DNA of 64,000 nt from Ligula intestinalis. Taxonomy: Eukaryota; Platyhelminthes; Cestoda; Diphyllobothriidea; Diphyllobothriidae. The translations under genes were made by a program, and so were the position numbers. Below the pieces are notes generated by a model, which was not told the DNA's origin, made no database searches, and worked only from the letters and a program-made list of their open reading frames with translations. The first letter of the stretch is position 1, and each line of letters begins with the position of its first letter. Location: contig JAYGXS010000003.1 of NCBI GenBank assembly GCA_036362985.1, positions 77,784,916-77,848,915 on the forward strand, written 5' to 3'. Shown in pieces: positions 23,656-33,443 of the stretch.

Positions 23656-24222
23656 TTTGGGCCCAAGTGCCCATGAAAAACACCTTTGAGGCAAGGTGTC
23701 ATTGATAAAAAATCTGCGACCAGCGGTGGGGACACCAGTAAGATTGGTAACACAGACTCTCTGTCTGACCTGTATTACCCGTTTGCTCTGCTCAGAAACA
23801 AAGAAGACGTGAGAGATGCATCGACGTGCTCTGATACCAGAATTGGATTGTTGTAAGCATGTTCTAACTGAGTTGGGATGAGATGAAGAAGTGGGTTGGA
23901 CATGCCGGATAAATGGTTTCGGTAGACTCTGGGTTAAAGAGCTTCCTTCCGGTTGAATAAAAACCAGCTGTTCAGCGATTTTTGCAATCTCGGACTTCGG
24001 AGACACAGGAGGAACTGCAGAAGTTGAGAGTGCAGCAAGTTTCGATTTGCCGAAGCTGTGCATCTTGATCAGCCAGTAGACCGTTTGAGTGAGTTGTGAG
24101 GTGGTAAGAGGGCCAGAAGCAGAAGCCAAGATACGCTGAATTTCTGACAGAAAACTGTTCATGTTATACAATTGACTAGATTGTGGATGTGGAAGAATAG
24201 CGTCTTCGTCTGGGGTCACCAA
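23656..24222 (-). pseudogene. possible gag start of a minus-strand LTR retrotransposon
   Basis: A 191-codon frame (its last codons run into the B-type tail at 23655) begins just after a primer-site-like sequence. It reads LVTPDEDAILPHPQSSQLYN at its start and is hydrophilic and Ser/Pro-rich later. No zinc knuckle or capsid motif is recognised, so the gag call rests on position: first frame after the primer site. It is truncated by the B-type tail at 23655, and no pol follows. Confidence 0.35.
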
Positions 24223-24236
24223 TTGTCGAAATTACT
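24223..24236 (-). other. tRNA-Trp-like primer binding site
   Basis: On the minus strand TTTCGACA is followed, after AT, by TGGTGACCCCAGACG. This closely matches the complement of the 3' end of animal tRNA-Trp (TGGTGACCCCGACG), the primer site used by CsRn1-type Ty3/gypsy elements of flukes. The ACA directly upstream would be the end of the 5' LTR, which should lie above 24240. Its outer end was not found. Confidence 0.5.
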
Positions 24237-24239
24237 GTC

Positions 24240-25140
24240 CCGGAAGGTGTCCAAATAAAAAGTAAGGAACGCAGAGTAGTTTTGCACAGTCTATATTTTG
24301 GAAAGTGTTCTACAAAAATGTAGCCAGCCGTGCCGTTATGCCACTTGAGTCAGCGTGTGCTGCAAGGTAACTTTGACTGCGAAGTAACCTTTTATCGTTT
24401 GCAGGTAATCCAATTAATCGGGGCGCATCTTTTGGCTTGAGCTAACGCGCGCATCGAGCAGCGAGTCAATGAGGGTCTTAGGACGGACAGGAAAGAGTGG
24501 ATTTCTTGCAGCAGTTGATCAAGGACATTCTGTAGAGTTTACAAAAAACGAGTACAAGAAGTCTTGGTGAGTGAAGATAAAACGTTTAAGCACAGGGGTA
24601 TTAGCGGGAACTGACACACACTGACCGTTATGTTTCCGATGATCCGAATAAATATGTAGATTTTCACTTTGTTGTATCGAGAATTGTGAAGTTAAAGAAT
24701 TAAAGTGGTCATGGCCCTCTTCGATTGCCTCTCAGAGCATATTTGGCCTGTTGTTGATAGGAGCGCAGTCTTGTAACCCACGAGAGCGCGCAAAGCGACC
24801 TTAAGTAAAGACCGACAACATTCTCGACACATTTAGATTTGACTGGAATAAGCCATTGATTATCCCTTGCAATATCAAGTTTTCCAACACCTGAGGAGGT
24901 GTTTTGATGTGTTGTCATACATTAGGTTGGGCATGGCAAGCTGTCTGCGGTTTCTAAGCCAGTCACGAACTTTTCTAGTTTTGTCGGCGTTATTAATACC
25001 GTCAAAACAAGAGGGAAATCACAGACGTTTCTATTACGATCAGGATCAGATTTATTTAAGATAAGCGACAGGTAGGCACATCGCTTTTGTGAAACATCTC
25101 CTCGTCTAACCTTGCACAAACAAATGCTTCAAGGCGCATA
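24240..25140. other. probable LTR remnant, then no recognisable gene
   Basis: The first few hundred bases may be the minus-strand 5' LTR belonging to the primer site at 24223, but no TG start could be fixed. The rest shows no supported feature. Confidence 0.3.
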
Positions 25141-25142
25141 TT

Positions 25143-25220
25143 ACTGTAGTCTCCGTTTATTAAGCCCACAGTAAATAGGCTTAGCTGCGTATTCAGCCCA
25201 AATCAGCTTGGAACGGTCGT
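25143..25220 (+). repeat. MITE-related fragment
   Basis: TA is followed by CTGTAGTCTCCGTTTATTAAGCCCA, which resembles the terminal repeat of the 84-bp hairpin element at 4818. No matching inverted end is seen nearby, so this is a one-ended fragment. Confidence 0.4.
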
Positions 25221-25589
25221 TGACATGGCCAAATCCGCCGGCTAAAATGCCCAGTCACCGGCTACAAAGTCCACTTTGGCAACAGGATAGAGTGAGATCC
25301 TTATCTCTCTGCGTGCGCAACGCCGTCTACAGGCATCAGGTTTCAAAAAATTCGACGATTTCTGATGCCTGGAGAAGGACATCAAAGAGCACTTGCGAGT
25401 GAAGTTTCCTCCAAAACAATTGACAATAGACCGCTTTTTTAAACGTGTCGCAAATCATTTTTTCGCTTTTGTTATAACGTAAAATACAGACAAACAGCAT
25501 TCTTTTCTTATACATAACCACGTTCTACACATAATACAGTACATATGTAATGTATAGTTCATATCCTGCGTTTGCTAATCAAGAACTAG

Positions 25590-25640
25590 GACTCTCCGTT
25601 TATTGCGCCCGCCGCTTATTAAGCCCAATTTGGTCTGGGC
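25590..25640 (+). repeat. MITE-related fragment
   Basis: CTCCGTTTATTGCGCCCGCC and GCTTATTAAGCCCA repeat the internal and terminal units of the element at 4818. It is a second diverged piece of the same family. Confidence 0.35.
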
Positions 25641-25989
25641 CAAAGAAGGTACGAGGACATGGACTGTTTCATTTTTAGACTGACGATTCAGACACAAACT
25701 TGGTTCCATCGTCAGGTGGCCGTTGCTCCTGTTTGATTGGACTGTTTCGGCCTTGCCACATGCCTGTTATTTATGCATGTTCTTATATATTTATTTAATT
25801 TTGCCGATGACCGAAATAGGTTACTTACGGAAGAGTAAACAAACACACTCTCAAATTATTTTAGAAGATAAGAGAAAACTGAAGTCATTCAAAAATACCT
25901 AAATTAAGATCTTTTTATTAGGAAATGGAAAACAAATTGTTCCCGATTATATTTTAATAGACTGCAAATCGGACGGAAATACAAGTTGT

Positions 25990-28394
25990 CCGTTTGAAAA
26001 AGTGTTGTCCTTTTTCAAACACACATTCCTTCTTAATCTTGCCACATTTCATCTATGACGTTATCTTAGACGTAAACTTTCTGGCAAATCACGTCTGTCA
26101 TATTGACATAAGAGGGTGGACTATTCAATTTAACCCTGTTTTGGAGAAATTACAGCAGAATCCGGCCTTCGCCGTAGCAGCTATCTGTAGCGCCATTAGA
26201 GAGATTGTTAAAATTGCTCCAACACGTATCGATGACAATCTGCCGTAGAATTCCTCAGATGACAAAAGCCATGCAGCCCTCAAACGGTTGTTTTTGGTTT
26301 CTAAGACATTTTCGCTCGGGATGATTATTCCGTTGGTCGGACGAATGTCATTCGTCATGCCATCGACACAAGCACGGCTAAACCGGTCTGGCAAACTCCC
26401 CGTCGAATCCCTGCTTACTACCAGGATTATAATCCTGGCACCTATAGGTCCGTGACATGTGGATACCATGCTTGCGAGCGGGGTTATCAGGTCGTTCCAC
26501 TCTAAATGGACATCCCCTGCTACATTGGTTCCCTAGAAGGATGACAAGTTACGTTTCTGCAATGACTCATATGCCTGAAAGCCTTCACGACCCACTATTC
26601 TTTCCCACTGCCGCACCTTGAGTGCGCACTTGGTTCGCTTGCGGTGTCGAAGTGGTTCTCGAAATTAGACCTAGTCAGGCTACTGGCAAATGGACGTCGG
26701 ACCAACAGATTGTCAAACGACGGCTTTTATCCTATCATAAGGACTGTTTGAGTTTAAGGCAATGCTATTTGGGCTTTGTAATGCGGCAGCCACGATTAAT
26801 GCAAGCCATTGTGACCCACCTCTACCCTAGCCGATGCCTTATTTACTTGGGCGATGTCATCCTTTTTGGATGTGCGATTAACCAGCATAACGAAAACCTG
26901 CGTGCCGTGTTAGCGGGCCTTCGTGAGGTCGGTCTGCTCTTCACTAAATACGCAGCCAGGTTACTTTCCTAGACCAAGAAACCTTTGCCGCCGGCATACG
27001 AGCGTCTGACGAGAAAATAGACGCCATCCGCGGTTGTCCCACACCCACAAATCCCACTGAAGTCCAAGCGTTCATAGGCTTGACGCCTTACTATCGCCGT
27101 TTCATACTCAACTTCGCAGGCATAGCTCGTCTCCACTGTCTTATGGAAAGAGCGAAATTCCTGTTGTCCGAAGAGTGTCAATAGGCATTCGACGATCTAA
27201 AGTCCCGCCTGATTACCGCGCCTGTACATTTGCATTTACACTTACATTTATTACTGCTGACGATCCGCCGGCGCTTTCGCGATTGGTGCCGTTCTGTCGC
27301 AAGCCAGTGACAATGGAGAAGAGAAACCGACTTGTTTAGCTAGTAGTGCCCTAGCTAAGTCCGAACGAAATTATTGCACTTACCGTCGTGAACTCTTAGA
27401 TGTTAAAACGTTTTTTAAGCGTTTTCGGCCATGTCTACTCGGCAAAGCCTTTGTGGTTCGATCGGATCACAAGACACTACAGTGGTTACAAAGCACGAAA
27501 AACGCAGAAGGTCAAGCGGCACGCTGGAGATCTTGCAAGAGTACAAGTTTAAGGATGCCGTTTCAGGGACAACAGGCCTCTTCAACCATTGGATCTTTCG
27601 TTTCGGAGCACTCTTTTCCCTACACTGTGGTGTGGAGCAAACTTCGAAAGCCGGTCATTACCTGCGGTATGTGAACGGATGGATATTTACAAAAGCAGAA
27701 CGACGCCATGCCATCCGGAAAGCAACGGGCAGGTCAAGCGTGCTAACCGCACCCTCATTCAACTACTGAAGGCCTTCGCAGAAGCGACTAACCACCCACG
27801 ATTGGGATAAACGTCTACCCTTCGTCATGATGTTCTATCGTACCACAGAACACGCTTCAACCGGGTATGCGCCATCATTTATGCTCACAGGGCGCCACTT
27901 CCGGCTACCAGAAGACTCTCGTATGCCGACATCTATATCCTCACAGTACACACCGAACGTAGGAACTCCACCGTTCTATCCATAATCTCGCTCGTCAACA
28001 CTTAGGTGCGGCGGCGAGACGACAAAAAGATTATTTTAATAGACAGGTCAGTGGCACCCCCTACCAATTGGGTGATTTTGTATGGCGTTACCGGTCGGTC
28101 CCACCCCGGGTACCCGAGCCAAGTTCTATAATCCGTGGGAAGCCCCCTATGTTTTAGTGGACGTCCATAATCCCACCACCCATGTCCTACGCGATGCTTC
28201 CTTGCTTGACAGTCCGACGTTCAGCGTCCACTTTGAAAAACTCAAGCCATACCGCGGCCGCCCACCCACTGCCACGGAATCTACACTTCCTATAGTACTC
28301 CCATACTTAATACCACAGCCCATGAGGGAAAAGACGGTAGAAACTATGCCGTTGGCGAGCCCTGAGGACAGGGCACTGACGGAAGAGGGGAGTA
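25990..28394 (+). pseudogene. degenerate Ty3/gypsy pol
   Basis: Pieces of a gypsy-type polyprotein appear in the right order but in shifting frames. A retropepsin fragment (DVILDVNFLANHVCHIDIRG) lies at about 26050. Reverse transcriptase pieces follow: CNAAATINAS near 26780, and YLGDVILFG near 26845 with catalytic Asp changed to Gly. The RT connection (IGLTPYYRRF) and RNase H (VVRSDHKTLQWLQ near 27455) come next. Integrase is represented by ESNGQVKRANRTLIQLLKAF, and its C-terminal end by AKFYNPWEAPYVLVDV and VHFEKLKPYRGR. The zinc-binding and early core parts of integrase appear deleted near 27600-27690. No gag is visible upstream. Confidence 0.85.
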
Positions 28395-28860
28395 TGTAAC
28401 GGTACAATTTGTATCGGGGCCTGACTCGGAAAAACAGGACTTTTTGGAGCGAGGGGTTAAAGTGTTAGTTTTTGCTACATTTCAGGTGCAAACGATACGG
28501 AGCAGGCGGCGGATAGGAAAGTACCAACATATGAGCCCCCGAAGTGGAACTCTTATATTATTACCCCCTTTTTTCTCTCCGTTATACCTGATACAGTTGT
28601 AGTACTTTTCCCCTCTACTCCCATTTTTACATGCCTTCTTTCCTTTGTAATAAACATCTCCCTTTTTCACTATATTCTTGGAGTGTTGTAATCGCCTGGG
28701 GACGAATTGGAAAAGAATACTGATTCAATATGACTTTGTACGCGGCAGGATGGTTATAAAAAATGAAGTCAGTTAAATCGTGCGACCCCGAAGGTCTTTC
28801 AGAAACTAAGAGCATAATCGGGCTGAGTTAAATTAATTGGCCTGGAGGAACTTCAGTTTT
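28381..28860 (+). mobile_element. polypurine tract and 3' LTR-like sequence of the gypsy element
   Basis: GGAAGAGGGGAGTA (28381-28394) is a polypurine tract placed directly before TGTAACGGTAC, the expected TG start of a 3' LTR. The following sequence contains an AATAAA-type signal near 28648 (TTTGTAATAAACATC). The CA end and a 5' partner LTR were not located, so the right limit is approximate. Confidence 0.6.
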
Positions 28861-29045
28861 GTATTTGTCTATTTTGCCGAGTTATACGTAGGGTAAACAT
28901 TGGCCGTAGTACGATAATTTCCCCATGCATTTTTGGCAGACCATAGAATCTCCTCAGAGCTGCATCAGTTACTTTTCTTTGGCGACAATCATTCTTTGTG
29001 ATCATCTACTCGCGGCAGTATGCTCTAAGTAGTTTAGCCAGTCTA

Positions 29046-29206
29046 TTGAGAAGAAGAAGTGATCACTGGAACAAGAATTTTATTTTCTTGACGTTTCGGA
29101 TTCCCTCGGGATTCCTTAATCATAGGTGATGATGAAGGATTCCCCAGGGAACCCGAAACGTCAGGAAAAAATCCTTGTTCCAGTGATCGCATCTTCTTCT
29201 GCTGAA
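29046..29206. repeat. inverted pair of hammerhead-type repeats (H3a/H3b)
   Basis: The left arm has GATCACTGGAACAAG then GACGTTTCGG (29090-29099). The right arm has the complement, CCCGAAACGTCAGG (29152-29165), then CTTGTTCCAGTGATC. GAAGAAGAAG and CTTCTTCT lie outside, so the arms pair for about 70 bases. Each arm carries GAAACGTC and a strong stem II, but the CTGATGA core is altered (GTGATGA on plus, ATGATTA on minus). This looks like two terminal repeats of the H family in head-to-head array. Confidence 0.65.
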
Positions 29207-29209
29207 CTG

Positions 29210-30500
29210 CTGCCTGGAACTCATATATTCTCCTCTATTAGCCAGTCTATGTGATGCTATTTTGGCTCGATTTCAGTGCTAGTGCATCATCAAGAAGAAC
29301 CTGAGTATGCTCATTTTAGTCTCACGGTTCATCACGACAGTCGATCGTCTCTTGTACGGTGACCTGATTATAGTTTAGTCGTCTTCCACCAGTTCCTTCA
29401 TAGCTTTTGACTCAATCTGCGGAATACATCGGGTTATGTTGTCCGTCATCAGCATGGGGGTAACACGTGGTCGGACGGAGTGTTTCTTGTTTTTAATTGT
29501 CTCAATTCTCACCAGCATAGTTTCAAGGGCTGCAATGAAGTTGGCCGGGTTGTAGTATGCTGGACCAGTCTTAACCTTTTACATGCAAACACCTGGAACG
29601 CGAACCATTGCATCCATTCATAAATGATACGCCTTTGCGTATATTTTCCCAAGAGAACCCCGGTGGCTGTTGGGACCGCATGTTCATAACCGTATCCGGT
29701 AAATGGCTTTTTCTTCGAATAAGTGACACTTGCCAACTTCTTAAGAAGGATCTTCTGGTTTTGCAATAAAATCAGAGTCATGGTATTGCGAAATATACAT
29801 GTTAGACCGCGATTTCTACTACATCCACCGTATGTTCTACGGGTGGATGCGGAGCGGTGACTTGCATTGGATTATAGTGAAAGTAGGTTTTCCCGTCACC
29901 TTCCTTACTCTTTAGTCCCTCACCCACCCGGTGTCAAGAAGATCTATGCGAGCAATATTTTCCATCTAGTACTTGCTCCGTAATCTTGAATAATTAGCTG
30001 TTTCGCACCCCCCCCCTACTGTTTTATACTTTTAGTCTATTTGGCCGCGCAATTTACGGTCAGACTTGTGTTGGCCGCATACTCTAAGTTCCGCGTTTGA
30101 ATTTAGTTTGAACACTGACTTTTTCCTCCCTGGTCACAAAAACGCCGGCATCTTGCAGGAGTATCAGCTCAGACAATTGTTTTGTTTCCTTGCCAATTAA
30201 TGGCCTTTCGTAGATTTGCAGCGTCTAACTTGAGTTTCTGTCAGTGCAAGGAATTTACAGAGAACTCCGGGCTGCGTCTCACCGCCTTACGAATAGTAAT
30301 TCATACCTCTGTAGACCTTATTTACATGTAATGATCATACCTACGTTGTTCATATTCGATTGCCGTCGTTTTAGTTTCTTTGGTATCAGTAAAGTCTAAA
30401 GGACTGGCATGCCAATGTCACGAGGGTCCAACACGTCGAGCAGTACTCAGTTGTGCGCCAGCAAATAATTTCCAATCCGGTCATAAAATCATGTTATTTC
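29210..30500. other. no recognisable gene
   Basis: Only short shadow frames are present, plus a poly-C run near 30008. No domain, RNA gene or repeat family was recognised. The 3' part directly precedes the small plus-strand gene and ends in a pyrimidine-rich tract. Confidence 0.45.
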
Positions 30501-30521
30501 CCCTCTCATTCCTTTTGCTAG
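30496..30521 (+). promoter_or_regulatory. strong splice acceptor directly before the ATG of the small gene
   Basis: A pyrimidine-rich run (TTTCCCCTCTCATTCCTTTTGCTAG) ends at 30521, and the ATG starts at the next base. No in-frame coding exon is seen upstream. In flatworms such a site may accept either a 5' UTR exon or the trans-spliced leader. Confidence 0.6.
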
Positions 30522-30872
30522 ATGTCGGAAGAGGAGACGCTTAACGCTGTGCTTGAGCGGCTGGTCAAAGTGCGGCGCGAGGGCACCCAAAGAGCTGTCG
30601 AACTATACCAAAAACGCTTAGAGGCCACGAAGTCTGAGCTAGCAAGTGTAACATGCTCCATCTATCCTTTGCTCTCATAGTTTTCTTCGACGACTGTCCC
30701 CTGTGAAGCGTCCTTCTCTAATTTACAGCTGTCCACTATATCTGTTGAGGCATACCCTTTCGTGTCATCTGACATCTTCCAAAAAGTGAGTGAGCATATT
30801 TAAGTTATTTCCTTCTAGAACGAGTCCTTCTTCAGAGATACAATGGAGGCAGGACGCAAAATTGGCGAATGA
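30522..30872 (+). CDS. small three-exon gene, 78-aa protein of unknown function
   Basis: Exons 30522-30647, 30729-30785 and 30819-30872 join in phase 0 throughout and end in TGA. Introns are 81 and 33 nt, with GT (GTAACA, GTGAGT) and AG (TTTACAG, CTTCTAG) ends. The protein starts MSEEETLNAVLERLVKVRRE. It is highly charged, with a likely helical or coiled-coil first half (EGTQRAVELYQKRLEATKSE), then SVEAYPFVSSDIFQ and the C-terminal end ESFFRDTMEAGRKIGE. There is no signal peptide or membrane segment. The three short exons keep frame across sites that agree with consensus, and the 33-nt intron matches those of POLR3E, so this is very probably a real gene. I do not recognise the family. It lies tail to tail with POLR3E. 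Confidence 0.8.
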
Positions 30873-31099
30873 AACCCTCACTACGGCTACTTCAGAGTGG
30901 AATGTGCTAGATCAACATCTCCATGTTAACATATTTTGAGAATACCTAAACTTTTTGACTTCTAACGCTGTCTGTCTGTGTCCTTTCCTTGCTAAATTTT
31001 GTCGTCTTGCGCCGAAGCGGCGACGGGAAAAAGAAATTTAGGGGGCACACCTTGTACGAATGTCGACTTGCCATGCGCCGTGCCTGTTGCTCTTTTAGT

Positions 31100-31430
31100 G
31101 CTTGTACTGAAAGCATTACAACCATGAGGCGAAAATCCCAAGTTTTAGTTAAAAGGCCCCTGTGGGGGGGGGGGGGATTTATTGTACACAGAACGCTGAG
31201 TTGCTCTCTCGGGCTGCTGTGGTATTTGGCAAAGCCAGGGTTGGCGTTGACTGCGTCCACTTAGACATAAGAGTACGTGCGTTATTGTGTGAGATAGATG
31301 ACAGCTGCTTTTACGTGATTGTGGAGCAAGTTCAAATATTGTGTCGTTCTACCCGAGAAGGTGTCCTGTATAGTGGCCCATGCTGCGTCGGCTGAAGAGA
31401 TGGTGTGTTCAAGTTGCTCTTCGACAGGCA
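31100..31430 (+). repeat. dispersed repeat R, copy 1
   Basis: From TTACAACCATGAGGCGAAAA through CCTGTGG, a poly-G run, GGATTTATTGTACACAGAAC and GACAGCTGCTTTTACGTGAT, this matches the reverse complement of 42030-42335. It gives open frames on both strands that are shadows. The nature of the element is unknown. Confidence 0.75.
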
Positions 31431-31439
31431 TGATTATTT

Positions 31440-32860
31440 GTGTGCGCTTCTATGCGCGCGTGGAAGTCGGTTAGCGAGTCGGAAATCGCTCGCTGCGAAG
31501 TTTCGTGACCTCAGGGCAGTGGACATTGAACAAGTCAAACAGCATTTTTGACTGCCCGCCAAACTATTACTGGCCCGCGACCGCTCACTCGACGGACACA
31601 GGTTTGCTTATTTAACAAGACAAATTTGTTGAGGACTGGACGGGTTGCCAGCCGCCAGGTTAACGAACGCATATCTCTTGCTTTTCGTCGAAATTCTCGA
31701 CTAAGCTAACTGAGGCATTCAGAACCTATATATGAATCTAAGCCATACGGCAACCAAAGTCTGCCTACTTGAAAACAAGGTACATACTGCTTTATAAAGT
31801 GTGAGAACAAGCCACAAATGCGTTTATTACAATAGAACGGTCATCTCCTAGGCAAAATCAAATTCCAGGATTTACATGATATAGTGGACATTGATATATA
31901 CGAGGGGGAGCTCAGTCAGATACTGTGAAACGAAGAAAGTATTTGGTGTGCCGGTAGATGCAGTATCTCTGAAATGTAAAAGTACAGTTTTTGTAATATG
32001 AGGCATTGAGACAGAACGCGAGATAAGCACTCCTTGACAAAATCGATGACAAACAGGGAGGATGATGGACGAGAGGAACAGGTCGGAAGACTATTTCGGC
32101 CTCAAAAAGTCGAAGGCTAGTAGGGCAAAAATAGTTATTCTACTTGCCAGTGCGCGAATGAAAAAGCAACACCGTAAAGGTGCGGTGTTTTCTTTCTGCT
32201 TCCTGTCACAGTCCCGCGACCGTTATTTAAATTATTTCTACTACTACGGTAGTTTAGATTTAAAAAAATAAACTCCGACTTTAGACTTTTCGGATAGCTT
32301 GCAAAGTGCAAGTCCGCCGTAAACATGTATACGCGATGTCGTTCGTAAGGCAGTTCGCAGTGGGAACTATTACTACTAACAATCCCATTTGAGGTTTGCA
32401 ATATTAGAAAGAACGTCCGCTCATGACTCATTAAATCGAATAACCAGACGAAAAGGCCCGCACCACGGTAGGGAAAGCAAACAATTACTCACCCAAGGTT
32501 CATTAGTAACATAAGGCGAACCGTCATTTGGTGTCTTTGATGTTAATGTTTCGCTTATTCGAAGAGGACACTAACACGTCCATAATTTTAAAAGTATAAT
32601 CAGTGTGCTACATATCTCGACCATTTTCAGACCCAGTATCAGGCTTTCACACGCGTACTATCACTCCACTTAGAGTTTTGCATATAGTTGGAATCCAGCA
32701 CACGCGTGATACACAGGGATTATTCAAATTGCGACTTTGTTAAGATAGTGGCAGTCCTAAGTGGTAGAGCCTTTTTTATTCTTATAATTCACCTTAAAGA
32801 GATACAGAAGATATATTTAACAAAAAAGAAAGAGAGCCCAAAGGCCACAAAACAGAACGA
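31440..32860. other. no recognisable gene; presumed 3' flank of POLR3E
   Basis: No exon, domain or known repeat was recognised. The missing last exon of POLR3E may lie here or just above. AATAAA-type signals in the POLR3E direction occur near 31823 and 32768. Confidence 0.4.
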
Positions 32861-32869
32861 GAGCCCTGT

Positions 32870-33080
32870 GACCGGTTGGTGAGCGCCTGTCTACCATGGT
32901 GCACATTCCCGATCGAAACCGGTAAGGCAGCAAGTCCGTGCCGCAGTGGTAAGAGCGTTGGACCTCCAACTAACAAGGCTCGCCGATTTTGGAGTTGGGT
33001 ATAGCTGGCTGAGGACAGCTAGTAAGTCAGAAACGGCCGTTAAAGTCTCCGTTGTCTTTGTCAGTAATAAGGTTTTTTAT
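32870..33080 (+). repeat. tRNA-headed SINE-like repeat (copy 2)
   Basis: Leader GGTTGGTGAGCGCCTGTCTA and CATTCCCGATCGAAACCGG, head with box A-like GCCGCAGTGGTAAGAGCG, then body AGCTGGCTGAGGACAGCTAG and GTCAGAAACGGCC. The order is the same as in copy 1 at 4476. Box B is eroded (GCTCGCCGATTTTGG). Confidence 0.75.
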
Positions 33081-33230
33081 GCACGTCTGTCACACCAGGG
33101 CGCGGTCCTTGTTGTCCATCTCACGAGCCCTGTGGTTTTGCCCTCGATTTGACGGCGCTGCCCACCCTGAGTCACCAACTCATAACCTGGCCCGACGCAG
33201 AACGTCAGAATATGGGAGTGGTTCTTGAAG

Positions 33231-33272
33231 CTACCGGTTTATATGCCCTAGGCAGGAAATGATGCCTCTTTC
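33231..33272 (-). other. POLR3E: weak candidate for the terminal POLR3E exon
   Basis: After exon 16 a 45-nt gap ends in CTCGCAG, and phase 0 reading then gives ERGIISCLGHINR and a TAG. Similarity to the animal RPC5 C-terminal end (about 18 residues with a GG-aromatic-Tyr-Leu motif) is not convincing, and the pyrimidine tract is poor. It is recorded only as a candidate. Confidence 0.15.
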
Positions 33273-33317
33273 CTGCGAGCAGATGTTGTTCATAGAGCAT
33301 TTTTAAAGAAAACGTAC

Positions 33318-33443
33318 CTTGATGGTGGACCTGAGGGCGCTTTCTGTGATTTTTTCACAGCCGGATTCTGCCAGCCGCTTTTTAATTGTGGACATTGTGA
33401 TGTAAGGCTGGTTCTCAAATTCCTCCAGGATGATATCTCGGAG
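33318..33443 (-). CDS. POLR3E: POLR3E exon 16 (C-terminal winged helix)
   Basis: Acceptor TTTTTTACAG and donor AAG/GTACGT bound 42 codons in phase 0. LRDIILEEFENQPYITMSTI followed by KKRLAESGCEKIT corresponds to the last winged-helix domain of animal RPC5 (HRQVLLEIFSKNYRV and SRLTQECGEDLS in human). A short terminal exon should follow. Confidence 0.9.

Noticed and set aside
32135..32431. 98-codon minus-strand ORF as a POLR3E terminal exon
   Set aside because: No RPC5 similarity and no phase-compatible acceptor placed where the family sequence would continue.
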